Of a DNA stretch of 54,267 nt, positions 8,864 through 17,409 are shown piece after piece; the stretch's first letter is position 1; every line of letters begins with the position of its first letter. The notes below the pieces were generated by a model, which did no database searches, was not told the DNA's origin, and saw only the letters and a program-made list of their open reading frames with translations. Origin of the DNA: Caulobacteraceae bacterium (GTDB lineage: Bacteria > Pseudomonadota > Alphaproteobacteria > Caulobacterales > Caulobacteraceae); NCBI GenBank assembly GCA_025352085.1, contig JANXUA010000148.1:1-54267 (forward strand). The letters run 5' to 3'. Both the position numbers and the translations under genes were made by a program.

Positions 8864-8945
8864 ATCTAAACGACGATAAAAATCTAAACGATGATAAAAT
8901 AAAGCTTGCGTGTGACCGATTCAATGGTATCTAAGCGATGCTTAG
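8864..8945. repeat. AT-rich block with tandem 18-bp repeats and a nearby hairpin
   Basis: Two head-to-tail copies of an 18-base unit (8864-8881 and 8882-8899; one mismatch) read ATCTAAACGAYGATAAAA. A third partial copy ATCTAAGCGATG occurs at 8929-8940 and is part of an inverted repeat CTAAGC-GAT-GCTTAG (8931-8945). The surrounding 8815-8960 is far richer in A/T than the rest of the window. It lies between the purL start and the divergent secreted-protein gene at 9019, so it is best read as a control region with repeated binding sites. Confidence 0.6.
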
Positions 8946-9018
8946 TTCTAATCCATTGCGGATTGGAACGCGATCCGGACCGGACGGCCGGATCAACTGA
9001 TTACTGAAAGGCTTTGCC

Positions 9019-9351
9019 ATGAATATCGCCCTCGCCACAGCTTTCGCCGCCCTCACGCTCGCCGGTTCGGCCTTCGCCGACACCCGCGTGGTCGCGACGC
9101 TCGACGCCGCGCAACCCGCACGCGCCGCGCTTATCGCCGCCCACGCCTCGTGGAACTGCGCCGGCACGACCTGCGTGACCCAGACCGCGCCCGACGAAAC
9201 GTTTAGCGTCGATGGTTGCAAAGATGTCGCCAAACAGTTTGGCCACATCGTCTCCTACGCCGGGGATCTGAAGTCCCTGGATGCCAAGGCTCTGGAACGC
9301 TGCAATAAGTCCGCCGCGGCTCCGAGCCCGGTCGGCACCGCGTCGCGCTGA
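9019..9351 (+). CDS. Small secreted protein, CC_3452-like
   Basis: A 110-residue protein with a classical signal peptide (cleavage near AFA-DTR, residues 19-22). The mature part has four cysteines in the order WNCAGTTC, DGCKDVAKQFG, LERCN. This arrangement, with a W-x-C-x-G-x-x-C start and a final CN, resembles the short CC_3452-type proteins of Caulobacterales and Sphingomonadales; that match is from memory and not certain. Two disulphides are likely. ATG 9019 has a GAAAGG ribosome site. Divergent from purL, sharing the repeat-bearing region upstream. Confidence 0.7.
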   Translation: MNIALATAFAALTLAGSAFADTRVVATLDAAQPARAALIAAHASWNCAGTTCVTQTAPDETFSVDGCKDVAKQFGHIVSYAGDLKSLDAKALERCNKSAAAPSPVGTASR

Positions 9352-9408
9352 TCTGCAAATGATGGGCGGTCGCGAGGCTAACCTTGCGGCCGCTTGTCGG
9401 TGGGCGGC

Positions 9409-9969
9409 CTATTGCGCCGCGCTGCCGTCGATGGCCGGCCTAAGTTCGCCGACGAACTGGTCCTGGTTTTTCAGGCTGGCGAGAACGATGTTGATGGCCG
9501 CCTCCGGAAAGCCGGATTCCAAGGTAAATGTATAGCCGAAGAACGAGTCGCCTTCCGGGTCGGCGCCGCCAAAAAGAAAGTTGTCGTCGCTGAAGAACAA
9601 CAATTTACGCGTATAGGCGGCGTAGTTGATCACCTTACTCAGATTGATGTATCCGCCTTTATAGTGTGGATAGACTCGAAATCCGATGGTGTTTTGCGCC
9701 GTCACCGAGATCACGATCTCCAAGTAGTCGCAGTTTTTCAGGTTCTGGGTCAGAGAGCCGACGAAATTGTAGGGATTTTTCGTGCTCTGGCGGAAAGCAA
9801 CTCCGATCTTGGGGCCTTGGACCGCGAGCAGGGCGCGCAGATTTTCCCGTGTCGCATCGCGCGTGGGATCGGACGCGGCTGTCTGAGCCGACGCCGGAAG
9901 GGCGGTCATCGCGATCGGCGCGGCGACGCATATGGCCAAGGTGAAGACGATTGCGCGGACGATGTTCAT
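9409..9969 (-). CDS. Secreted protein of unknown function inside the purine cluster
   Basis: A 186-residue protein with a signal peptide (hydrophobic core about 4-22, likely cleavage after ASA at about 26-28) and no further membrane segment. The mature region is rich in aromatic residues and asparagine (NPYNFVGSLTQNLKNCDYLE, YPHYKGGYINLSKVINYAAY) and has a single cysteine. The ribosome site GGGAGGGG lies well placed before the ATG at 9969. I recognise no domain. It sits between purQ and purL on their strand, so it is probably co-transcribed with or read through from purC-S-Q, yet nothing in it suggests purine metabolism. Confidence 0.7.
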   Translation of the reverse strand: MNIVRAIVFTLAICVAAPIAMTALPASAQTAASDPTRDATRENLRALLAVQGPKIGVAFRQSTKNPYNFVGSLTQNLKNCDYLEIVISVTAQNTIGFRVYPHYKGGYINLSKVINYAAYTRKLLFFSDDNFLFGGADPEGDSFFGYTFTLESGFPEAAINIVLASLKNQDQFVGELRPAIDGSAAQ

Positions 9970-10069
9970 CGTGACCCCTCCCGAATGAAGGCCAGTCTAA
10001 CACCCCTAACCGTTTTCGCATACCCGGACGACCCGGTCGGGTCGCTCCGATCTACGACATGCGCCGCGG

Positions 10070-10732
10070 CTAGACGCTCGCCATCACGCTTTGAAACAGG
10101 GCCGCGCCATCGGCGGAGCCGAGGTCGGTCTCGAACGCCCGGTCGGGGTGGGGCATGATGCCCAGCACATTGCCGCCGTCGTTGATGATGCCGGCGATAT
10201 TGCGAGACGAGCCGTTGGGATTGGCCTTGTATCTGAACACCACCCTACCGTCGCCTTCAAGGCGATCCAGCGTCGCCTCGTCGGCGAAATAGTTGCCCTC
10301 GCCATTGCCGATGGTCATGATCGCCTCGCGCCGATCACCGAAGGCGGCGGTGAAACGCGTCTGCAGATTGGTGATCTCCAGCTCAACCGGCTTACACACA
10401 TATCTCAATGCTGCATTGCGCAAAAGTGCGCCCGGGAGCAGGCCCATTTCGCACAGGATCTGGAAGCCGTTGCAGATGCCGGCGACGGCCACGCCGCGCT
10501 TGGCTTGGGCCGCAACGTCGGCCACCACCGGCGAGAGGGCCGCCATGGCGCCGCAGCGCAGATAGTCGCCATACGAAAACCCGCCCGGCAGAACGATCAG
10601 GTCGAGATCGTCGGGCAACGCCGCTTCCTGATGCCAGACCATATTGACCTTTGCGCCCGTCGAGCGCTCGATCGCGGTCTTGCAGTCGCGGTCGCAGTTG
10701 GAGCCGGGGAAGACGATGACGGCGGCCTTCAC
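10070..10732 (-). CDS. purQ: Phosphoribosylformylglycinamidine synthase subunit PurQ (glutaminase)
   Basis: Class I glutamine amidotransferase that releases ammonia for PurL. The 220-residue protein shows the nucleophile in GICNGFQ (Cys about 86), the oxyanion region [14 protein letters not shown], and the catalytic His and Glu in MPHPDRAFE near residue 200. GTG start at 10732, one base after the purS stop, so the two are tightly coupled. Gene order purC-purS-purQ on the minus strand. Confidence 0.96.
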   Translation of the reverse strand: MKAAVIVFPGSNCDRDCKTAIERSTGAKVNMVWHQEAALPDDLDLIVLPGGFSYGDYLRCGAMAALSPVVADVAAQAKRGVAVAGICNGFQILCEMGLLPGALLRNAALRYVCKPVELEITNLQTRFTAAFGDRREAIMTIGNGEGNYFADEATLDRLEGDGRVVFRYKANPNGSSRNIAGIINDGGNVLGIMPHPDRAFETDLGSADGAALFQSVMASV

Positions 10733-10733
10733 G

Positions 10734-10973
10734 TTAGGCGATCTCCACCCGGTAGCTTTCGATCACCGGATTGGCCAGCAGCTTGTCGCACATGACTTTG
10801 ACCTCGCCCTCGGCGGCGGCGGCGTCGAGCGCGGCCAGATCGAAGGTGATCATCCGGCCGACTCGGACATTGCTCGCGCCGTCCCAGCCCAGGCCATGCA
10901 GGGCGCTCTCGACCGCCTTGCCCTGAACGTCGAGAACGCCGGGTTTAAGAAAAATGTGAACCGTCGCCTTCAT
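10734..10973 (-). CDS. purS: Phosphoribosylformylglycinamidine synthase subunit PurS
   Basis: Small structural subunit that bridges PurQ and PurL in the FGAM synthase complex. The 79-residue sequence has the family pattern [20 protein letters not shown], then LGW near 28-30, [11 protein letters not shown], and ends with the conserved [17 protein letters not shown]. It starts at ATG 10973, eight bases after the purC stop, and ends one base before purQ. Its presence confirms that the separate small PurL is the PurS-dependent kind. Confidence 0.95.
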   Translation of the reverse strand: MKATVHIFLKPGVLDVQGKAVESALHGLGWDGASNVRVGRMITFDLAALDAAAAEGEVKVMCDKLLANPVIESYRVEIA

Positions 10974-10981
10974 CCGCGCCC

Positions 10982-11737
10982 TTACTGAATTCCGCCCTGA
11001 ATGACGGTCGGCATTTCCTTCATCACGCCCAGGCGGCGCGCGACCTCGGTGTAGCTCTCAATGACATTGCCCAGATCGCGCCGGAAGCGATCCTTGTCCA
11101 TTTTCTCATTGGTCGTGGAATCCCACAGGCGGCAGCTGTCTGGGCTGATTTCGTCGGCGAGGATGACGCGGGAAAAATCATTCTCCCACACTCGGCCATA
11201 TTCGATCTTGAAATCCACCAGGGTGATGCCGACCGCGCCGAACAGGCCGGTCAGGAAGTCGTTGACCCGCAGAGTCGTGGCCATCATGTCGTCGATCTCC
11301 TGGGTCGAGGCCCAGTTAAAGGCGGTGATATGCTCTTCGGCCACCATCGGGTCGTGCAGCTTGTCGTCCTTGAGGTAGAATTCGATGATCGAGCGGGGCA
11401 GGGCCTGGCCTTCCTCGAGACCGAACCGTTTGGACAGCGAGCCGGCGGCGATGTTGCGGCACACCACCTCCAGCGGAATGATCTCGACTTCCTTGATCAA
11501 CTGCTCGCGCAGATTGAGTCGGCGGATGAAGTGATTCTGCACGCCGATGGAGTTGAGCTTGATCATCACATGTTCGCTGATGCGGTTGTTGATGACCCCC
11601 TTGCCCTCCAGGATCGCCTTTTTCGTGCCGTCGAATGCTGTCGCGTCGTCCTTGAAATACTGGATGAGCGTGCCTGGCTCCGGCCCCTCATAGAGAATCT
11701 TGGCCTTGCCCTCGTAAATCTTCTTGCGACGGGTCAT
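10982..11737 (-). CDS. purC: SAICAR synthase
   Basis: Joins CAIR and aspartate with ATP to give SAICAR in purine synthesis. Start at ATG 11737 gives 251 residues, the usual length, beginning [20 protein letters not shown]; the nearby GAGAGG is a good ribosome site. Motifs seen are [32 protein letters not shown] and DFKIEYGR, then [14 protein letters not shown]. Upstream in-frame codons to 11857 were rejected because the extra 40 residues are not part of the enzyme. First gene of the purC-purS-purQ unit. Confidence 0.96.
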   Translation of the reverse strand: MTRRKKIYEGKAKILYEGPEPGTLIQYFKDDATAFDGTKKAILEGKGVINNRISEHVMIKLNSIGVQNHFIRRLNLREQLIKEVEIIPLEVVCRNIAAGSLSKRFGLEEGQALPRSIIEFYLKDDKLHDPMVAEEHITAFNWASTQEIDDMMATTLRVNDFLTGLFGAVGITLVDFKIEYGRVWENDFSRVILADEISPDSCRLWDSTTNEKMDKDRFRRDLGNVIESYTEVARRLGVMKEMPTVIQGGIQ

Positions 11738-11950
11738 GATATTGGGCCTCTCTATCGTCGGGCGCGGGGAGAAAATGAAAGCGCGCGCGGACATTCTTGC
11801 CGCGCGCGTGGAGAGTGATTCGACCGCGTCAGACATCCTTTCGGGCTGGCAAGACACTATCCGAAAGGGGACGGAGGCGCAAACACGCCGCTTGTCTCGC
11901 CGACCTTATTTTTTGAGATTTGAACCCAGTTCAAGGTGAGACGACCGATC

Positions 11951-12838
11951 GTGACGGATCCCACCGACCAGACCCTCCCGTTGACACCACCGCCGCCGTT
12001 CACCCGAATGGGCGCTGGGCGTCCGCGCTATGTCGGCTTGCCGCGCGATGCGTGGCGGGACGCCTACCATATCATGCTGACCTTGCCGACCGGCGCCTTC
12101 CTGGGCGTATTGGCCGTCGTCTATCTCTGCGTGAACTCGCTGTTCGCCGGATTGTACGTGCTCGACCCGGGCGGCATAGCCAACGCACGGCCGGGCAGTT
12201 TCACCGACGCGTTTTTCTTTTCGGTTCAGACGCTCGGGGGGCTCGGCTATGGCGTCATGGCGCCCAGGAGTCTTTACGCCAACCTTGTTTCGATGTGCGA
12301 GGTCTTCCTCGGTCTGTTGAATCTGGGCATCGCCACCGGCCTGCTGTTCGCCCGCATTTCCAAACCCACCGCGCGGATCATGTTTTCGCAGCGCGCGGTC
12401 ATCGGGCCCCTCAACGGCAAGCCGACCTTGATGTTCCGCGCCGCCAATCGCCGGCGAAATCTGGTCATAGAGGCAGAGGTGACTGTCACCCTGATCCGCA
12501 ATGTCACAACCGGCGAGGGTCGGGGGCTTCGGCGGTTTCACGAGCTGAGCACGATACGCTCTCGCACGCCGTTGTTCTTCATGACCTGGCAGGTGATGCA
12601 TGTGATCGACGAAGCCAGTCCGCTGTGGGGCGAAACGACCGAAAGCCTGCTGGCCAGCCAGGCGGAAATCCTGGTGGTCATGAAGGGTCTCGACGAAACC
12701 TTCGCCTCGACGATCCACGCCCGCACCTCATATGCACCCGATGAAATCGTCTGGGGCGGGCGGCTGGCGGATATTTTCACGACCGACGACGCCGGTGAGC
12801 GGTTCATCGATTTTCGGCGGTTCCACGACGTTGATTGA
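11951..12838 (+). CDS. Inward-rectifier (KirBac-type) potassium channel homologue
   Basis: A 295-residue inner-membrane channel protein. It shows an outer helix (about 41-61), pore loop FSVQTLGGLGYGVMAP (about 88-103), inner helix (about 111-136) and a cytoplasmic Kir domain with typical segments (FARISKPTARIMFSQRAVI, MFRAANRRRNLVIEAE, THE-like WQVMHVIDEASPLWGET). The filter reads G-L-G-Y-G where Kir channels normally have T-V/I-G-Y-G, and Val replaces the usual residue after it; whether it still selects potassium is unknown. GTG 11951 is preferred because GGTGAG lies 10 bases upstream; GTG 11936 is an alternative. Divergent from purC. Confidence 0.85.
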   Translation: MTDPTDQTLPLTPPPPFTRMGAGRPRYVGLPRDAWRDAYHIMLTLPTGAFLGVLAVVYLCVNSLFAGLYVLDPGGIANARPGSFTDAFFFSVQTLGGLGYGVMAPRSLYANLVSMCEVFLGLLNLGIATGLLFARISKPTARIMFSQRAVIGPLNGKPTLMFRAANRRRNLVIEAEVTVTLIRNVTTGEGRGLRRFHELSTIRSRTPLFFMTWQVMHVIDEASPLWGETTESLLASQAEILVVMKGLDETFASTIHARTSYAPDEIVWGGRLADIFTTDDAGERFIDFRRFHDVD

Positions 12839-12929
12839 CATTCGCGCGCCAACAATTCGACCTTGACCGATTGCCGTCGGCGGTGTCGAGGTATATTCAG
12901 CGCCGTCCACACGGACGCCCAAGGGTTCA

Positions 12930-13247
12930 ATGAATATTCTAGACGATCGCGAAAAAGGCTTTGAGGGCAAGTACGCCCTCGACGAGGCGCGTGAATTTCG
13001 TGCAACGGCTCGTCGAAATCGTATGTTCGGTGAATGGGCCGCGCATCGAATGGGCCTTGAAAACGCGCATGACTATGCTGAAGCGATCGTTAAGTATCAC
13101 GTTGAGCAGCCTGGCGACGAGGATATCTTGCGAAAGGTCGGTCAAGACTTGATCGCCGCTGGTCTAACCGTCAGAGACGCGGAGTTGCGCGCCAAGATGG
13201 ACGAGTTCCTGGCCATCGCGCGCGGCGAGACCGAAGCGGAAAGCTAG
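12930..13247 (+). CDS. F1F0-ATPase inhibitor zeta subunit (DUF1476)
   Basis: Alphaproteobacterial zeta protein that blocks ATP hydrolysis by F1-ATPase, known from Paracoccus and relatives. The 105-residue protein starts with the family pattern DDREKGFEGKYALDEAREFR followed by ARRNRMFGEWAA and a C-terminal four-helix region ending in short acidic sequence (EPGD-like QPGDEDILRKV, about 58-70). The inhibitory element in characterised members is the N-terminal 15-20 residues, which are intact here. ATG at 12930. Converges on purB with only six bases between the stops. Confidence 0.92.
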   Translation: MNILDDREKGFEGKYALDEAREFRATARRNRMFGEWAAHRMGLENAHDYAEAIVKYHVEQPGDEDILRKVGQDLIAAGLTVRDAELRAKMDEFLAIARGETEAES

Positions 13248-13253
13248 GATTTT

Positions 13254-14564
13254 TTAGACCCCCTCGCCGAACACCCGTTCAAAAATTGTATCGACGAATT
13301 TGAAGTGCCACGCCGGGTCGAAGGCTTCGGCCAATTGCGCATCGGTCAGGTGAGGGCGCACGTCCGGATCGGCCTTCAGGAGGTCGACAAAGGTTCCTTC
13401 GCCGCGCCAGACCTTCATGGCGTTGCGCTGAACCGCCGCATAGGCCGCTTCCCGCGCCATGCCGGCCTGCGTCAGAGCGAGCAGGACGCGCTGGGAGTGA
13501 ACAAGGCCGCCCAGGCGATCGAGATTGCGCGCCATATTGTCCGGATAGACAACGAGGCGTTCCATCAAATTGGCTAGGCGGCGCAGGGCGAAATCCAGGT
13601 GAATGGTGGTATCCGGCGCGATCGCGCGCTCGACCGACGAATGGCTGATGTCCCGTTCGTGCCACAGGGCGACGTTTTCCATGGCCGGAGTCACGGCGGC
13701 GCGCACCAGCCGCGCGAGGCCGGTCAGGTTTTCGGTCAGGATGGGGTTACGCTTGTGCGGCATGGCCGACGAGCCCTTTTGCCCGACATCGAACGGCTCC
13801 TCGACCTCCAGCACTTCGGTGCGCTGCAAATGGCGGATCTCCACCGCCAGGCGTTCGATCGACGAGGCGACCACGGCCAAGGCGGCGAAATAAGCAGCGT
13901 GCCGATCACGCGGGATCACCTGGGTGGAGATCGGCTCGGGGCGTAGACCGAGTTTCTCCGCCACATGCGCTTCGACACGCGGGTCGACGCTGGAAAACGT
14001 GCCGACAGGTCCCGAAATCGCGCAGGTGGCGACCTCGAACCGCGCCATGGCCAGGCGTTCGCGCGCGCGCACGAATTCGGCGTAGTGGCCGGCGAGCTTG
14101 AGACCAAACGTCGTCGGTTCGGCATGGATGCCGTGGCTGCGCCCCACGCAAGGCGTCAGCCGATGCTCAAGCGCGCGGCGCTTGATGGCGGTCAGGACCA
14201 ATTCGACGTCTTCTAGCAGGAGGTCGGTGGCGCGGGTCAGCTGAACGGCCAGGGCGGTGTCGTTGACGTCCGACGAGGTCATGCCCTGATGCAGGAACCG
14301 CGCCTCTGGGCCGACGATCTCGGTGACGTGGGTCAGGAAGGCGATGACGTCGTGCTTGGTTTCGCGCTCGATCTCGTCGATGCGGGCAACGTCGAACACG
14401 ACCGCCCCGCCGTTGGCCCAGATGGTCTGCGCGGCGCTCTTGGGAATGACGCCCAAATCCGCCATCGCGTCGGCGGCGTGGGCCTCGATCTCGAACATGA
14501 TGCGAAAGCGGGTTTGCGGCGACCAAATATCGGCCGCTTCGGGACGTGCGTAGCGAAGGATCAT
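13254..14564 (-). CDS. purB: Adenylosuccinate lyase
   Basis: Cleaves SAICAR to AICAR and adenylosuccinate to AMP, each releasing fumarate. The 436-residue protein starts MILRYARPEAADIWSPQTRF, contains TSSDVNDTALAVQ, GRSHGIHAEPTTFG and the fumarase-superfamily signature GSSAMPHKRNPILTENL with the mobile catalytic serine loop. It lies upstream of purC on the same strand but is separated from it by the opposing Kir and zeta genes, so it has its own promoter. Confidence 0.97.
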   Translation of the reverse strand: MILRYARPEAADIWSPQTRFRIMFEIEAHAADAMADLGVIPKSAAQTIWANGGAVVFDVARIDEIERETKHDVIAFLTHVTEIVGPEARFLHQGMTSSDVNDTALAVQLTRATDLLLEDVELVLTAIKRRALEHRLTPCVGRSHGIHAEPTTFGLKLAGHYAEFVRARERLAMARFEVATCAISGPVGTFSSVDPRVEAHVAEKLGLRPEPISTQVIPRDRHAAYFAALAVVASSIERLAVEIRHLQRTEVLEVEEPFDVGQKGSSAMPHKRNPILTENLTGLARLVRAAVTPAMENVALWHERDISHSSVERAIAPDTTIHLDFALRRLANLMERLVVYPDNMARNLDRLGGLVHSQRVLLALTQAGMAREAAYAAVQRNAMKVWRGEGTFVDLLKADPDVRPHLTDAQLAEAFDPAWHFKFVDTIFERVFGEGV

Positions 14565-14604
14565 ACGCGGGCTTTAGCCGGTTCGCGGACTTGGGGAAAG
14601 ATGT

Positions 14605-16113
14605 TCAGGCTTCGCGGAGTTTGCGCGCGTCGGCCGCGGTCTTGAGGACCTTGGCCAAGCCGAACGATCCGAGCAGATAGTGTAGCGCGCCCCAGGCGTA
14701 GAAACACACCGTCACGATCATGCCCTGGCGCGTGGCCACGATCAGGGTCGTTTTGCACTGAGCCGCGAGGGCGGCGGTCGCGCCGTGCGCCGCCGCGCCG
14801 CCGGGGCAGGATTTGGCGAATTGGGTGACCTCGCCGTGCGCTCCGCCCGCCAATCGGCCAAGCGCGCCGATGACCGATGTGTCGCCCGAATGATTGAAGG
14901 CGCCTTGCGCGAAGGCGTCGATGATCCAGCCGGTGAAAACTGGGCCGCCGCCGAGCGCGATGATGTTGAGGAAGAGGAATAACACCGCCGCGGCGGTGGC
15001 GCGCCGGCGCGTCTCGACCACATTCTGCACCACGCCGAAGGTGGGGCCCAGATACATGTAGTGGAACATCCCCGGGATCAGCAGGACGATGAGGGCGCCG
15101 CGCCAGGTCGTCTGGCTGTAGGCTGCGATGTAGAGCGGCGTCGCGATCGCCAGACCGATGGCAGGGACCAGCGAATACCAAGCCGCGCCGTGTTTGCTGG
15201 CCCAGTCGGTCACGTATCCGCCGGCCAGAGTGCCGATGCCGGTGGAGACGCCGGCGACCAGGCCAATGATCAGTCCCACGGTGGCGTAGTCGAGGCCAAA
15301 GGCGCGGATGAAATACGGCGGCGCGAAAAAGCCCGCGCCGTAACCGGCAAACGAGGTGATCGTGATCCCCAGCACCATGTTGAGCACCGGCCATGAACCG
15401 AACAGGGATTTGGCGACGCTCCAGAGTTCATGGAATTCGCCGACGACCAAAGACCGGGGGGCCGGGGCGGCGCGGGTCTTTTCGATGGGATCGGAATGTC
15501 CGCGCGGCGGCTCCTTAATGAAGGCGCGGATCAACAACGCCATGATCAGGCCGGGCGCGCCGACCGCCATGAAGGCGACGCGCCAGCCGTAGGTTTTGGC
15601 GAGCCAGCCGCCCAGCGCCGCGCCGAACATGCTGCCAAGCGGAATGCCGAGCGTGTAGATCGACAGGGCAGAGGCGCGGCGCTTGGGCTCATAATAATCG
15701 CTGATCAGGGAATGGGCGGGTGGCGTGCAGCCCGCTTCGCCGACCCCGACGCCGACCCGCATGATCAAGAGTTGCGCGAAGCTTCCGGCGAACCCGCAAG
15801 CGACGGTGAAGCCAGACCAGACCACCAGCGCCCAGGAGATAATCTTCACCCGGTTCCATCGCTCGGCTAGCCGCGCGATCGGCACACCCATCAGGGTGTA
15901 GAGTATGGCGAAACTCAATCCGCCGAGCAGGCCGAGCTGGCTGTCGGTCAGATGCAGATCGACCTTGATCGCCTGGCCGATGGTGGCGACGATGGTGCGG
16001 TCGATAAAATTGAAGGTGTAGGCCGCCACCAACAGGCCCAGCACGACGCCCTTGTAGTTCTTGGAGAACACTGGCTTGGCCGGCACGGGCGCCGTTGCTT
16101 CCAAGCTCGTCAT
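14605..16113 (-). CDS. MFS transporter, spinster-like
   Basis: A 502-residue inner-membrane transporter of the major facilitator superfamily with about 12 predicted helices. NFIDRTIVATIGQAIKVDLH followed by LTDSQLGLLGGLSFAILYTL is characteristic of the spinster-type bacterial MFS proteins, and GVPIARLAERWNRVKII matches the MFS loop 2-3 motif; GVGEAGCTPPAHSLISDYY corresponds to helix 5. A hydrophilic loop with an unusual Cys-containing insertion (GGAAAHGATAALAAQCKT) precedes the last helix. Substrate unknown. ATG 16113; divergent from the outer-membrane protein at 16211, and the two could be co-regulated. Confidence 0.88.
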   Translation of the reverse strand: MTSLEATAPVPAKPVFSKNYKGVVLGLLVAAYTFNFIDRTIVATIGQAIKVDLHLTDSQLGLLGGLSFAILYTLMGVPIARLAERWNRVKIISWALVVWSGFTVACGFAGSFAQLLIMRVGVGVGEAGCTPPAHSLISDYYEPKRRASALSIYTLGIPLGSMFGAALGGWLAKTYGWRVAFMAVGAPGLIMALLIRAFIKEPPRGHSDPIEKTRAAPAPRSLVVGEFHELWSVAKSLFGSWPVLNMVLGITITSFAGYGAGFFAPPYFIRAFGLDYATVGLIIGLVAGVSTGIGTLAGGYVTDWASKHGAAWYSLVPAIGLAIATPLYIAAYSQTTWRGALIVLLIPGMFHYMYLGPTFGVVQNVVETRRRATAAAVLFLFLNIIALGGGPVFTGWIIDAFAQGAFNHSGDTSVIGALGRLAGGAHGEVTQFAKSCPGGAAAHGATAALAAQCKTTLIVATRQGMIVTVCFYAWGALHYLLGSFGLAKVLKTAADARKLREA

Positions 16114-16210
16114 GCTTATGCCTTTCCTATGCGGCCTGCGCCGACTCTCGCTAGTGTAGCCAACGAAACTGGCTTGGCGACTGTCGAATTTACGAAACGG
16201 GGATTTTTCG

Positions 16211-17041
16211 GTGAACTGCTGTCGTCAACGCCTTGCCATCGCCACAGGAATGGCGATCGGACTCGCCGCCGGGCTGGCCTTCGCCGATGACGCGAGCGCC
16301 CTGCGGCCCCTGTGCACCGACCGGCCGACCAAGTCGACGGCGCCGTGCACGGTCGACGCCGGTCACGTTCAGATCGAATCGGATCTGTTCAACTTCACCG
16401 ATGATCATTCCGGCGGCGGCGATGTGAAGACCTATCTGTTCACCAACCCGACGATCAAATACGGCCTCACCGCCAATCTCGACGCCGAAATCAACATGGT
16501 CCCTTTTGCGGTGGTGACCTCGCGGGGCCCGGCGACGGGCGTGACGAGCCGGACCAGCGGCGTCGGCGATCTCTTTGTGCGGCTGAAATGGAATCTGCTC
16601 GGAAACGCCGGCGGCAATGTTGGTCTGGCGCTCAGCCCTTACGTGAAACTCCCGACCGCTTCGCGCGGAATCGGTAACGGCGGGGCGGAGGCGGGGTTGA
16701 TCGCGCCGGTGAACATCAACCTGCTGGCCAACTGGTCGGTGACCATCGACCCCGAAATCGATCTGCTGAAGAATACCGGCGACGACCGGCGGCACGTCAA
16801 CACCTCGGGCCTGATAAGCCTCAGCCGGGGGGTGTCAAAGACTCTGACCCTGTCGGCCGAACTGTGGGCCGATCAGAATTTCGATCCGCAGGGCGAACAG
16901 ACCCAAGTTTCCGCCGATCTGGGCGCCGCCTTCATTCCGGCCAAGGCGCCCAATCTGCAGTTCGACGGCGGGGTGAACTTCGGCCTCAATCACAATACGC
17001 CTGGAACGCAGGTCTATATCGGCGTGTCGCGACGGTTTTGA
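16211..17041 (+). CDS. Outer-membrane beta-barrel protein, transporter family (PF13557-like)
   Basis: A 276-residue exported protein with a signal peptide (about 1-25, cleavage at AFA-DDA) and a short N-terminal cysteine pair region (RPLCTDRPTKSTAPCTVDAG) followed by repeated beta-strands such as GHVQIESDLFNF, TNPTIKYGLTANLDAEINM and GVGDLFVRLKWNLLGN. It ends in VYIGVSRRF, a barrel-terminal phenylalanine. The CTDRP...G-x-x-Q-x-E-x-D pattern is that of the family annotated as transporter or phenol-degradation MetA-like. GTG start at 16211; the preceding ACGGGGA may serve as ribosome site. Substrate unknown. Confidence 0.75.
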   Translation: MNCCRQRLAIATGMAIGLAAGLAFADDASALRPLCTDRPTKSTAPCTVDAGHVQIESDLFNFTDDHSGGGDVKTYLFTNPTIKYGLTANLDAEINMVPFAVVTSRGPATGVTSRTSGVGDLFVRLKWNLLGNAGGNVGLALSPYVKLPTASRGIGNGGAEAGLIAPVNINLLANWSVTIDPEIDLLKNTGDDRRHVNTSGLISLSRGVSKTLTLSAELWADQNFDPQGEQTQVSADLGAAFIPAKAPNLQFDGGVNFGLNHNTPGTQVYIGVSRRF

Positions 17042-17068
17042 AGGACGCGGCGGCCGCTCGATCACGGG

Positions 17069-17404
17069 CTAGCTCAAATCCTCCACCTCTTCGGTGAAAA
17101 ACCGCCGCCCGTCCGCATCTTCGATTTCGACCACCCAGATGTCCGGGTCGATGCGGGCGGCGCGGTCGATATAGGCGTCGAGGTCGCTCTCCGCGGGGCT
17201 CGCCACCGGCTGCATCCACACCGAGCGGCCGTCGCCTTGCGTGGCCTGAGCCCACAGATGCGCTTCGCCGGTTCTGCGGTTCACGGTCTTGACCAGCACG
17301 GCGCCGCCACGGGCGTCGCCCTTGCGGATTACGGTGGCGAAGGCGCCGCCCAGTTCGGCGCGGCGGATCAGGGCGTAGACCCAGATGTCGCTGGAAAGCT
17401 CCAT
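17069..17404 (-). CDS. DUF1491 family protein
   Basis: A 111-residue cytoplasmic protein of an alphaproteobacterial family without known function. The conserved core reads SDIWVYALIRRAELGGAFAT, then RGGAVLVKTVNRRTGEAHLW and the C-terminal DPDIWVVEIEDADGRRFF. ATG 17404 follows the stop of the histidine kinase gene by five bases, so the two are co-translated. An upstream extension to 17503 overlaps the kinase and was rejected. Confidence 0.85.
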   Translation of the reverse strand: MELSSDIWVYALIRRAELGGAFATVIRKGDARGGAVLVKTVNRRTGEAHLWAQATQGDGRSVWMQPVASPAESDLDAYIDRAARIDPDIWVVEIEDADGRRFFTEEVEDLS

Positions 17405-17409
17405 GGCGT

